From Polaribacter sp. KT25b (GTDB lineage: Bacteria > Bacteroidota > Bacteroidia > Flavobacteriales > Flavobacteriaceae): a stretch of DNA of 64,000 nt. Below, piece by piece: positions 1-6,370 of the stretch. The stretch spans positions 744,001 through 808,000 of the forward strand of contig NZ_LT629752.1 of the NCBI RefSeq assembly GCF_900105145.1, given 5' to 3'. Numbering within the stretch: the first letter of the stretch is position 1; each line of letters starts with the position of its first letter. The translations under genes and the position numbers were made by a program. The notes beneath the pieces are model-generated. The model saw only the letters and a program-made list of their open reading frames with translations. It did no database searches and was not told the origin of the DNA.

Positions 1-127
1 TATTATTAAAAGAATTATTATTTATTGAATTGGCATTTTTTATGGATTCGAATAATTTATTCACAGACTCAGATGGCTGCGCTCCTTTAATACTAGACAA
101 AATGTCTACAGTCATAATTTTACTCAT
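1..127 (-). CDS. Unknown protein, N-terminal fragment (runs off the left edge)
   Basis: An open frame starts at the ATG at 127-125 and reads leftwards without a stop to the window edge, giving 42 residues that begin MSKIMTVDILSSIKG. The purine-rich stretch just upstream (aaaaaaagaa on the minus strand) fits a weak flavobacterial ribosome-binding region. I do not recognise the family. The visible part is hydrophilic with an Asn-rich run, and shows no signal peptide. It is divergent from the trp operon, with its own candidate promoter near 294-301. The reading frame is plausible but short, so it could still be an artefact of the edge. Confidence 0.55.
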   Translation of the reverse strand, partial: MSKIMTVDILSSIKGAQPSESVNKLFESIKNANSINNNSFNN

Positions 128-453
128 TTCTTTTTTTGTTTTAGTTTATATATAAACTTAAGGCGGCAAAACTACAAAAGTTTTAACTCTGATTAAAGTA
201 TTATATAAATAAAACACACCAACAATTTAAGTAGTAAATCATTGGTGCGTTAATTAATTCAGTAAATTCAAATCAAACATATGTTTGGAGGTACAAATAT
301 ATCTTTTTTCATTCTACTTGAAAAGTTAATATTTGTATATGGTTTTAAATTGATACTTTATCTGTATTATTTGTTGTTATTTGTAATGAAAATTAATTTT
401 TTTTTATATTTTAATTTATAATCATAAATTATGAAAAAAAACTTAAAATAAAA
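128..453. other. Divergent intergenic region
   Basis: This gap separates the left-edge gene from the trp promoter. Besides the minus-strand promoter and hairpin candidates at 217-301, it contains an 11-bp inverted match: GAGGTACAAAT at 288-298 is the reverse complement of ATTTGTACCTC at 481-491 in the trp promoter/initiation region. The rest is AT-rich and I see no further gene or RNA in it. Confidence 0.6.
217..301 (-). promoter_or_regulatory. Candidate promoter, mini-leader ORF and leader hairpin of the left-edge gene
   Basis: On the minus strand, 301-294 reads TATATTTG, matching the Bacteroidota -7 element TAnnTTTG. No clear -33 TTG is visible at normal spacing. Downstream, ATG at 280-278 opens an eight-codon ORF reading MFDLNLLN. 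A 31-nt hairpin follows at 247-217, with a 12-bp stem including two G-U wobbles and a 7-nt loop, then a T-rich tract. The real gene starts at 127. The layout resembles a small attenuator, but the ORF is too short to show which amino acid would be sensed. Confidence 0.35.
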
Positions 454-485
454 TTTGTTCAAATAGAAATTGCTTTCTACATTTG
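454..485 (+). promoter_or_regulatory. Promoter of the trp operon
   Basis: TTTG at 454-457 and TACATTTG at 478-485 are separated by 20 nt. This is an exact fit to the Bacteroidota vegetative promoter pattern (TTG, about 17-23 nt, TAnnTTTG). The predicted transcription start is only a few nucleotides before the leader-peptide ATG at 493, so the leader may be translated from a leaderless or nearly leaderless mRNA. Confidence 0.75.
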
Positions 486-492
486 TACCTCA

Positions 493-543
493 ATGAAAAA
501 CAATACAAAAAATACATGGTGGTGGAACTCTCTTATTAAATAA
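493..543 (+). CDS. trpL: trp operon leader peptide (three tandem Trp codons)
   Basis: The frame ATG (493) to TAA (541-543) encodes MKNNTKNTWWWNSLIK. Codons 9-11 (517-525) are TGG TGG TGG. Trp is the rarest amino acid, so three in a row directly before a terminator and trpE identify a ribosome-stalling leader peptide. Sequence after the Trp codons can fold as a 1:2 hairpin (528-536 with 540-548, one T-T mismatch, 3-nt loop) when the ribosome reaches the stop codon. There is no obvious ribosome-binding site, and the ATG lies 8 nt after the end of the -7 element. The function is inferred from architecture; the peptide itself needs no activity. Confidence 0.85.
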   Translation: MKNNTKNTWWWNSLIK

Positions 544-612
544 GTGAGAAGTATACTATATGTAAAAATATAATAAAAAGGCTTATCTCACGATAAGCCT
601 TTTCGCTTTTTA
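544..612 (+). terminator. trp attenuator terminator with candidate antiterminator
   Basis: A perfect 12-bp stem, AAAAGGCTTATC (576-587) with GATAAGCCTTTT (592-603), has a TCAC loop and is followed by a T-rich tail (605-612). Upstream, GTGAGA (544-549) is complementary to TCTCAC (586-591), and ATAAG (540-544) to CTTAT (582-586). Either pairing would compete with the terminator if a ribosome stalled on the Trp codons exposed this strand. High Trp would favour the 1:2 hairpin and termination before trpE. Confidence 0.82.
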
Positions 613-618
613 TTAAGC

Positions 619-703
619 GTCATTACGAGGAGTTTACAACAAAGTAATCTCTTTATAAATAAACAGATTGCCACAGCAAATTAAATTTTTGCTTCGCAAT
701 GAC
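619..703. repeat. Dispersed palindromic repeat, family A, copy 1
   Basis: The element begins GTCATTACGAGGAG and ends TTCGCAATGAC, so its ends are imperfect inverted repeats. Internal sub-repeats (AAGTAATCTC and AGATTGC) also pair. It matches copies at 2201-2287 and 6290-6355. It lies between the attenuator and trpE, and its last bases contain an ATG (699) in frame with trpE that is therefore not trusted as the start. Confidence 0.8.
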
Positions 704-716
704 ACATAATAGAAGA

Positions 717-2108
717 ATGAAAAAAATACAATTTAAAACAATTTCTAAAACAAAAATGGCAGACACAGTTACACCTGTAGGTTTGTATTTACGTTTTAGA
801 GATAAATACGCTAACACTTTGTTGTTAGAAAGCTCAGACTATCATAGTAAAGACGAAAGTTTTTCTTTTATAGCAATAGATCCTGTGGTTTCTATAAAAG
901 CAGAAAATCATCATTTAAGTTTTTCTCATAAAGGAGTTGAGTTAGAAAATAAAGAAATAGGAAGAGATTTTAACGCAATTTTCGAAAGTTACAGTCAAAC
1001 AATAGATTTAGATTGTCCTGCAGAATTAAAATCATTTAACGGTTTGTATGGTTATACAACCTATGATTCTGTTCAGTATTTCGAAAATATTGATTTAAAT
1101 GTAAAAGAAGCTCCATCTGCAATTCCTTTAATGCAGTACAGTTTTTACAGATTTATTATTGCTATCAATCATTTTAATGATGAAATGACATTGATAGAAA
1201 ATATTGAAGAAGGAACTGAATCGCGCATAAAAGAAATTCAATCAATTATAGATGCTCAGACATTTAATACGCAGAATTTCGAAATTGATGGAGAAGAAAC
1301 TTCAAATATAAAAGGAGAAGAATTTATAGAATATGTAAAGAAAGCAAAATCTCATTGTAAAAGAGGAGACGTTTTTCAACTTGTTTTATCACGCCAATTT
1401 CAACAAAAATTTAAAGGAGATGAATTTAATGTGTATAGAGCATTACGTTCTATAAATCCATCACCATATTTATTTTATTTCGATTATGGTTCTTTTAAAT
1501 TAATGGGATCTTCACCAGAAGCACAAATTAAAATTTCTGCGGGTAAAGCAACTATTAATCCAATTGCAGGTACTTTTAGAAGAACTGGTGATATGGCAAA
1601 AGATATTTTGTTAGGAAAAAAATTATCTGCAGATAAAAAAGAAACTGCAGAACATGTAATGTTGGTAGATTTAGCTCGTAATGATTTAAGTAAACATGCA
1701 GATAATGTAGAAGTTGAGGTATTTAAAGAAGTGCAATATTTTAGTCACGTAATTCACTTGGTTTCTACAGTTTCTGGTCAGTTAAAAGGAAACCCAATAG
1801 AAATTGTTGGAGACACTTTTCCTGCAGGAACTTTAAGTGGAGCACCAAAATACAAGGCAATGCAATTAATAGATACTTATGAGAACCAATCTCGTGGGTT
1901 TTATGGAGGAGCAGTAGGTATTATTGGTTTAGACGGTTCTGTAAATTTGGCAATTGCAATTCGTTCTTTTGTAAGTAAAAACAACGTTTTATATTACCAA
2001 GCAGGAGCAGGAATCGTAATTCATTCCGATGAAGAAAAAGAATTACAAGAAGTAAATAATAAATTAGCAGCGTTAAAAAAAGCGTTGATTTTGGCAGAAA
2101 ATATTTAG
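717..2108 (+). CDS. trpE: Anthranilate synthase component I
   Basis: TrpE makes anthranilate from chorismate using ammonia delivered by TrpG, the first committed step of tryptophan synthesis in the cytoplasm. The 463-residue product has the N-terminal LLES tryptophan-binding motif at about residues 36-39, implying feedback inhibition. It also has the chorismate-binding signatures GTFRRTGD, HVMLVDLARNDLSK (about 313-326) and AGTLSGAPKYKAM (about 370-382), then QAGAGIVIHSD near the C-terminus. I chose ATG 717 because the in-frame ATG at 699 lies inside a dispersed repeat. It is the first structural gene after the attenuator. Length and motifs are normal for the family. Confidence 0.97.
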   Translation: MKKIQFKTISKTKMADTVTPVGLYLRFRDKYANTLLLESSDYHSKDESFSFIAIDPVVSIKAENHHLSFSHKGVELENKEIGRDFNAIFESYSQTIDLDCPAELKSFNGLYGYTTYDSVQYFENIDLNVKEAPSAIPLMQYSFYRFIIAINHFNDEMTLIENIEEGTESRIKEIQSIIDAQTFNTQNFEIDGEETSNIKGEEFIEYVKKAKSHCKRGDVFQLVLSRQFQQKFKGDEFNVYRALRSINPSPYLFYFDYGSFKLMGSSPEAQIKISAGKATINPIAGTFRRTGDMAKDILLGKKLSADKKETAEHVMLVDLARNDLSKHADNVEVEVFKEVQYFSHVIHLVSTVSGQLKGNPIEIVGDTFPAGTLSGAPKYKAMQLIDTYENQSRGFYGGAVGIIGLDGSVNLAIAIRSFVSKNNVLYYQAGAGIVIHSDEEKELQEVNNKLAALKKALILAENI

Positions 2109-2186
2109 GGCGTTTTAACAGGCTTTCCACTATATCTTTTTATTTTAAAAAGAAAATAAAAAGGATGCCGTTTCAATCCCTAACGC
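2108..2186. repeat. Dispersed palindromic repeat, family E
   Basis: This element abuts the trpE stop codon. It starts GGGCGTTTTAACAGGCTTTCC, carries a perfect 11-bp internal hairpin (CTTTTTATTTT at 2136-2146 with AAAATAAAAAG at 2153-2163), and ends GGATGCCGTTTCAATCCC then TAACGC. From memory, similar elements are scattered through flavobacterial genomes, but that needs a search. Together with the next element it fills the trpE-trpG gap. Confidence 0.6.
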
Positions 2187-2200
2187 AAATTGAGTTTTAA

Positions 2201-2287
2201 GTCATTACGAGGAGTTTTTCCAACGAAGTAATCTCTTAATTAATAAACAGATTGCCACAGCAAATTAAAAATTTGTTTCGCAATGAC
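2201..2287. repeat. Dispersed palindromic repeat, family A, copy 2
   Basis: Nearly identical to 619-703: it starts GTCATTACGAGGAG, has AAGTAATCTC and AACAGATTGCCACAGC inside, and ends TTTCGCAATGAC. The ends are imperfect inverted repeats, so the transcript can fold into a long hairpin. It sits 14 nt before the trpG start codon. Confidence 0.85.
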
Positions 2288-2301
2288 AATTAGATAGAAA
2301 A

Positions 2302-2880
2302 ATGAAAATATTAATATTAGATAATTACGATTCGTTTACCTATAACTTAGTTCATATGGTAGAAAAAATTACAGGAAATTTTCCTGCAGTTTTTAGAAAC
2401 GATGAAATCAGTATTGCAGATGTAGGCAACTACGATATAATAATGTTATCTCCAGGACCAGGAATTCCAGATGAAGCAGGAATCTTAAAAGAGGTAATTA
2501 AAACCTACGCAGGAATAAAACCAATTTTTGGAGTTTGTTTAGGTTTACAAGCAATTACAGAAGTTTTTGGAGGAACAATTATCAATTTAGATGAGGTTTT
2601 TCACGGAGTTGCTACAGAAATGAAAGTAACAGATAAAAATGCGACTATTTTTAAAGATGTTTCAGAAACATTTTTAGCAGCACGTTATCATTCTTGGGCA
2701 GCAACAGATGAAGGTTTTCCAGAATCAATTCAGGTAACAGCAAGAGATAAAGATGGATTAATTCAGGCAATTGAGCATAAAGAATTTCCAATTTCTGCAG
2801 TTCAGTTTCATCCAGAATCTATTTTAACAGATGTTGGTGAGCAATTGGTTACTAATTTTATAAATAGTTGCCCATCCTAA
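2302..2880 (+). CDS. trpG: Anthranilate synthase component II (glutamine amidotransferase)
   Basis: TrpG hydrolyses glutamine and channels ammonia to TrpE. The 192-residue protein is a stand-alone class I amidotransferase. It opens MKILILDNYDSFTYNL, has the SPGPGIP oxyanion-side motif at about residues 50-56, the nucleophile Cys79 in GVCLGLQ, and the catalytic His/Glu in QFHPESI near residue 170. There is no fused TrpD domain, unlike in some enterobacteria. It is separated from trpE by two repeats, and the reading frames are otherwise in normal operon order. Confidence 0.97.
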   Translation: MKILILDNYDSFTYNLVHMVEKITGNFPAVFRNDEISIADVGNYDIIMLSPGPGIPDEAGILKEVIKTYAGIKPIFGVCLGLQAITEVFGGTIINLDEVFHGVATEMKVTDKNATIFKDVSETFLAARYHSWAATDEGFPESIQVTARDKDGLIQAIEHKEFPISAVQFHPESILTDVGEQLVTNFINSCPS

Positions 2881-2982
2881 CCTTCCCAAAGGGAAGGAAC
2901 TAGCAAGTTTGTGCAAAAGAAAAAATAAAGAGTAAAATTAACACAAGAGTATTTTTCCCCTTGGGGGAAATTAAAAGGGGCT
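2881..2982. repeat. Hairpin-containing intergenic repeat, family C
   Basis: The trpG-trpD gap contains CCTTCCCAAAGGGAAGG (2881-2897, 7-bp stem) right after the trpG stop. Near its end is a G/C-rich palindrome around TTTCCCCTTGGGGGAAA (about 2953-2970), followed by AAAAGGGG. Such blocks are much more GC-rich than the surroundings. I saw no second full copy in this window, so calling it a dispersed repeat is by analogy. Confidence 0.45.
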
Positions 2983-2985
2983 TTA

Positions 2986-3975
2986 ATGAAACAAATTTTA
3001 AATAGACTTTATAATCACGAAAGATTGTCTAAATCAGAGGCTACACAAATCTTAAAAGATATTGCTGCAGAAAAATATAATGATGCACATTTAGCTTCTT
3101 TTATGACTGTTTTTATGATGCGCCCAATTACGGCAGATGAACTTTCTGGTTTTAGAAATGCATTAAAAGAATTATCAATAAAAGTAGATTTATCAGATTA
3201 TAATACCATTGATATTGTTGGAACTGGTGGTGATGGAAAAGATACATTCAATATATCAACCTTAACATCATTTATTGTTGCAGGAACAGGACAAAAAGTA
3301 GCAAAACACGGTAATTATTCTGTGTCTTCTCAATCTGGTTCTTCAGATATGTTAGAGAGTTTTGGCTACAATTTTACTAATGATGAAAATGTTTTAAAAG
3401 AGCATTTAGAAAAAGCAAATATTTGCTTTTTACATGCGCCAAAATTTCATCCAGCTATGAAAGCTGTTGGACCAACGAGAAAAGCGTTGGCGTTAAAAAC
3501 ATTCTTTAATATGTTAGGCCCTTTGGTAAACCCAAGTTCACCAAAAAACCACATGTTAGGGACTTTTAATATGGAAATTGCACGTTTGTACAATTACATA
3601 TTACAAGAAGAAAATATTAATTACGGAATTATTCATGCTTTAGATGGTTATGATGAAATTTCGCTAACAAGCGGATTTAAGTTGTTTACAAAAAACGGTG
3701 AACAAATTATAAACCCAGAAGATTTAGGGCAAAAGAGAATTCAACAATCAGAAATTTTTGGAGGAACTTCTGTTGCTGATGCAGCCAAAATTTTTAAATC
3801 TATTTTAGACGGAAAAGGAACTGAAGCACAAAATAATGTGGTTTTAACAAATGCTGCTTTTGCATTGACAATTGTTGATGAAAATAAGACTTTTCAAACT
3901 GCTTTTGCAGAAGCAAAAGATTCACTTTTTGGATTGAAAGCAAAACAAACATTAGATAAATTAGTAAGTCTATAA
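2986..3975 (+). CDS. trpD: Anthranilate phosphoribosyltransferase
   Basis: TrpD transfers phosphoribose from PRPP to anthranilate. The 329-residue product shows the glycine-rich PRPP-binding loop GTGGDGKDTFNIST (residues 79-92), KHGNYSVSSQSGSSDMLE (107-124), and GPLVNPSSP, all standard for the family. The length is typical. It lies third in the operon. The next biosynthetic gene (trpC) is separated from it by a repeat and two non-tryptophan genes. Confidence 0.97.
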   Translation: MKQILNRLYNHERLSKSEATQILKDIAAEKYNDAHLASFMTVFMMRPITADELSGFRNALKELSIKVDLSDYNTIDIVGTGGDGKDTFNISTLTSFIVAGTGQKVAKHGNYSVSSQSGSSDMLESFGYNFTNDENVLKEHLEKANICFLHAPKFHPAMKAVGPTRKALALKTFFNMLGPLVNPSSPKNHMLGTFNMEIARLYNYILQEENINYGIIHALDGYDEISLTSGFKLFTKNGEQIINPEDLGQKRIQQSEIFGGTSVADAAKIFKSILDGKGTEAQNNVVLTNAAFALTIVDENKTFQTAFAEAKDSLFGLKAKQTLDKLVSL

Positions 3976-3984
3976 AATGAAAAA

Positions 3985-4091
3985 GTTCTCGATACAATTT
4001 TCTCAAAAAAAAATCGAAAATCACTCGAACTGACATACTTATTGTCACATCGAGTGAATTTGAGAAGAATGAACAAATTTGTATCGAGATG
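3985..4091. repeat. Dispersed palindromic repeat, family B, copy 1 (half-elements reversed)
   Basis: Two inverted half-elements meet here. The left half runs GTTCTCGATACAATTTTCTC to ACTCGAACTGACA (3985-4034). The right half runs TGTCACATCGAGTGAATTTG to TTTGTATCGAGATG (about 4043-4091). Copies at 5488-5589 and 7563-7666 have the same halves in the opposite order, so this copy is organised inside-out. It lies directly after trpD. Confidence 0.8.
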
Positions 4092-4109
4092 TTTTAATAA
4101 ATAGTAATA

Positions 4110-4280
4110 ATGACAAAAAAGAAAAAGAATATAATTTTGATTATTCCTGCTTTTCTAATAATGGGAGCAGCTATAGGTTTGCAAACAAAAGGTGTTATTA
4201 AACAGACTTTAATTGGTTTGGTTGTAGGAGTTATAATTTATTTTTTTCTTAAGTATAGGAACAAAAAGTTAAATAATTAA
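4110..4280 (+). CDS. Small two-helix membrane protein
   Basis: ATG 4110 to TAA 4278-4280 encodes 56 residues. A lysine-rich start (MTKKKKN) is followed by a hydrophobic helix (IILIIPAFLIMGAAIG) and, after a short loop (QTKGVIKQ), a second helix (TLIGLVVGVIIYFFL), then a basic tail. The positive-inside rule suggests both ends face the cytoplasm. I do not recognise the family. It sits between trpD and the four-helix-bundle gene and reads with the operon. The codon pattern looks coding, but the function is unknown and there is no reason to tie it to tryptophan. Confidence 0.6.
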   Translation: MTKKKKNIILIIPAFLIMGAAIGLQTKGVIKQTLIGLVVGVIIYFFLKYRNKKLNN

Positions 4281-4281
4281 C

Positions 4282-4668
4282 AATTACGAATTAGAAATTA
4301 CGACTTATGAAAAAGGATAATATAATTCAAATCAAAAGCTATAATTTCGCAGTTCGAGTTGTTAAACTATACAAACATTTATCTCAAGAAAAGAAAGAGT
4401 TTGTATTGAGTAAACAATTGTTGCGCTCAGGAACATCAATTGGGGCAAATGTTGAAGAAGCAATTGGAGGACAAAGTAGAAAAGACTTCTTTGCTAAATT
4501 AACAATCGCTTATAAGGAAGCAAGAGAATCTCATTATTGGATTCGTTTATTAAAAGATACTGATTATTTATCAGAGAAAGAATCAGAATCTTTAATTACA
4601 GATATTGAAGAAATTTTAAAAATTATCGGAAGTATTCAAAAAACAGTAAGAAGCACTAATTCGTAATT
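4282..4668. repeat. 13-bp inverted repeat flanking the four-helix-bundle gene
   Basis: AATTACGAATTAG at 4282-4294 is the exact reverse complement of CTAATTCGTAATT at 4656-4668. The right copy contains the stop codon of the enclosed gene. More degenerate TTCGAATT/AATTACGA sequence extends on both sides. The arrangement suggests that the gene and its flanks moved as one unit, or that the flanks form a hairpin-type boundary. Confidence 0.6.
4307..4666 (+). CDS. Four-helix-bundle protein of the 23S rRNA intervening-sequence family
   Basis: The 119-residue product has the family pattern: FAVRVVKLYKHLSQEKKEFV, then LLRSGTSIGANVEEAIGG (about 41-58), FFAKLTIAYKEARESHYWIRLL (about 64-85), and a C-terminal helix. 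These match the small helical bundle proteins (TIGR02436-like) that are encoded in 23S rRNA intervening sequences and related to diversity-generating-retroelement Avd proteins. Stand-alone copies are common in Bacteroidota and have no proven role. Here the gene interrupts the trp operon between trpD and trpC and is bracketed by a 13-bp inverted repeat. No reverse transcriptase or variable repeat is nearby. Confidence 0.85.
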   Translation: MKKDNIIQIKSYNFAVRVVKLYKHLSQEKKEFVLSKQLLRSGTSIGANVEEAIGGQSRKDFFAKLTIAYKEARESHYWIRLLKDTDYLSEKESESLITDIEEILKIIGSIQKTVRSTNS

Positions 4669-4695
4669 AATAATTTCGAATTCATAATTATTTAT

Positions 4696-5484
4696 ATGAC
4701 AATTTTAGATAAAATAATCGCATTTAAAAAGAAGGAAATTGCAAAGATAAAAGCAGAAGTTCCTGTTCAAAATTTAGTTAAAAGTCCAAGTTTTGGAAGA
4801 GAAACTTTTTCATTAAAAAAATCTTTGTTAGAAGTTGGTTCTACAGGAATTATTGCAGAATATAAGCGTCAATCACCTTCAAAAGGAATTATCAACGATA
4901 CAGCAACTATTGCTGATGTTACGAATGGATATTTAGATGCAAATGTTGCTGCTCAATCTATTTTAACAGATACTTCTTTCTTTGGAGGAACCATGGCAGA
5001 TCTAATGGAAGCAAGAATCATCAATCAACAAAAACCAATCTTAAGAAAAGATTTTATTGTTGATGGTTTTCAGATTGTAGAAGCAAAAGCAATTGGAGCA
5101 GATGTAATTTTATTAATAGCTTCTTGTTTAACATCAACAGAATTAAAAAACTACGGAAACTTAGCAACAGATTTAGGTTTAGAGGTTTTATACGAAGTAC
5201 ATACGCAAGAAGATTTAGATAAAATTAATGATTTAGATAATAAAATTATCGGAATTAATAATCGTAATTTAAAGACTTTTGAAGTTGATTTAGAGCATTC
5301 AATTAAATTAGCGGGTCAAATTCCTGATACTTGTTTAAAAGTTTCAGAAAGTGGAATTTCTGATCCAAAGATTATTACAGGATTAAAAGAATTTGGTTTT
5401 CAAGGTTTCTTAATTGGAGAAAACTTTATGAAAACAGAAAATCCTGGAGAAGCTTGTTTAGACTTTATCAATCAAATTAGATAG
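4696..5484 (+). CDS. trpC: Indole-3-glycerol phosphate synthase
   Basis: TrpC closes the indole ring of CdRP with decarboxylation. This is a stand-alone 262-residue TIM barrel, not fused to TrpF. Visible motifs are AEYKRQSPSKG (about 54-64, with the active-site lysine), ILTDTSFFGG, PILRKDFIVD, LYEVHTQEDL, IIGINNRNLKTFEVDL, KVSESGI and GFLIGENFM, which line the barrel in the expected order. The start ATG is the first in frame after the AT-rich tail of the preceding gene's flank. Confidence 0.97.
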   Translation: MTILDKIIAFKKKEIAKIKAEVPVQNLVKSPSFGRETFSLKKSLLEVGSTGIIAEYKRQSPSKGIINDTATIADVTNGYLDANVAAQSILTDTSFFGGTMADLMEARIINQQKPILRKDFIVDGFQIVEAKAIGADVILLIASCLTSTELKNYGNLATDLGLEVLYEVHTQEDLDKINDLDNKIIGINNRNLKTFEVDLEHSIKLAGQIPDTCLKVSESGISDPKIITGLKEFGFQGFLIGENFMKTENPGEACLDFINQIR

Positions 5485-5487
5485 TTA

Positions 5488-5589
5488 TGTCAGTTCGAGT
5501 GAATTTTGAGGAACGAAAAATTTGTATCGAGAACAAAATAACTTCTCGATACAGTTTTCTCCTAAAGTCAAAAACCACTCGAAGTGACA
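5488..5589. repeat. Dispersed palindromic repeat, family B, copy 2
   Basis: It runs TGTCAGTTCGAGTGAATTTT to TTGTATCGAGAAC, then a short spacer and the reverse half TTCTCGATACAGTTTTCTCC to CCACTCGAAGTGACA. The two halves are inverted, so the transcript can form a long imperfect hairpin. It fills the trpC-trpF gap, ending 16 nt before the trpF ATG. Confidence 0.85.
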
Positions 5590-5605
5590 GCAATAAAATT
5601 ATATT

Positions 5606-6313
5606 ATGAAACTGAAAGTTTGTGGAATGAAATATGTAGAAAATATTCAGCAAGTTGCAGAGTTGCAACCTGATTATTTAGGGTTTATTTTCTATGAAAA
5701 ATCAAAAAGAAATTTTGAAGGAATTATTCCAGAATTTTCTAATTCAATTAAAAAAACAGGCGTTTTTGTCAATGAATATATTGAGATTGTAATTTCTTTG
5801 GTTGAAGAATATAGATTAGATGCAATCCAATTACATGGAGATGAAACTGTAGAATATGTTGTAGATTTAAAAAATCAGTTAACAGAAAGAAGAACTTTAT
5901 TTATTGAAGAAAATAAGCAGATAAAAAAGAAAAAAAATCAACATTATATTTCTAAAAATGAAGTTGAAGTTATTAAAGTTTTCGGAATTAAAGACGAATT
6001 TAATTTTGATGTTTTAAAACCGTATGTAGAGGTTGTAGATTATTTCTTATTTGATACAAAAGGAAAAGAAAGAGGAGGGAACGGAACAAAATTTGATTGG
6101 TCTGTTTTAGAAAAATATCCTTTTGATACACCTTTCTTTTTAAGTGGAGGAATCGGATTAGAAGATGTTGAAGAAGTCAAGAAAATTATGAAATCTAATT
6201 TGCCTATTTATGCTTTAGATGTAAATAGTAAATTTGAAAGTAAACCAGGAGTTAAGAGAATTGAAGAATTAGAAAAGTTTAAAAAGAACGTCATTACGAA
6301 CGTAGTGAAGTAA
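5606..6313 (+). CDS. trpF: Phosphoribosylanthranilate isomerase
   Basis: TrpF isomerises PRA to CdRP. The 235-residue barrel begins MKLKVCGMK with the catalytic Cys6, and has GFIFYEKSKR, IQLHGDE, FDTKGKERGGNGTKFDW (catalytic Asp region), FFLSGGIG and ALDVNSKFE. It is longer than the usual 200-215 residues for two visible reasons. There is a Lys/Glu-rich, low-complexity stretch of about 25-30 residues near residues 92-120. In addition, the last residues (VITNVVK) and the stop codon are encoded by a family A repeat. The core fold looks intact, so I expect it to be functional. Confidence 0.95.
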   Translation: MKLKVCGMKYVENIQQVAELQPDYLGFIFYEKSKRNFEGIIPEFSNSIKKTGVFVNEYIEIVISLVEEYRLDAIQLHGDETVEYVVDLKNQLTERRTLFIEENKQIKKKKNQHYISKNEVEVIKVFGIKDEFNFDVLKPYVEVVDYFLFDTKGKERGGNGTKFDWSVLEKYPFDTPFFLSGGIGLEDVEEVKKIMKSNLPIYALDVNSKFESKPGVKRIEELEKFKKNVITNVVK

Positions 6314-6355
6314 TCTGCTTATTAATTAAGAGATTGCTTCGTGCCTCGCAATGAC
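6290..6355. repeat. Dispersed palindromic repeat, family A, copy 3, overlapping the trpF 3' end
   Basis: It starts GTCATTACGAACGTAGTGAA and ends GTGCCTCGCAATGAC, with GAAGTAATCT and AGATTGCTTC as a second inverted pair. It is shorter than copies 1 and 2 but has cleaner symmetry. Its first 24 bases are translated as the end of TrpF, and the TAA stop at 6311-6313 is part of the repeat. Confidence 0.85.
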
Positions 6356-6370
6356 AGAATATTATAAAAT

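Noticed and set aside
699..716. Upstream in-frame start codon for trpE at 699
   Set aside because: The ATG is part of the conserved end of a family A repeat (CGCAATGAC), and the extra residues THNRR do not resemble TrpE; ATG 717 is the better start.
4307..4666. Diversity-generating retroelement (Avd-like gene)
   Set aside because: There is no reverse transcriptase, template repeat or variable repeat nearby; only the four-helix-bundle fold is shared.
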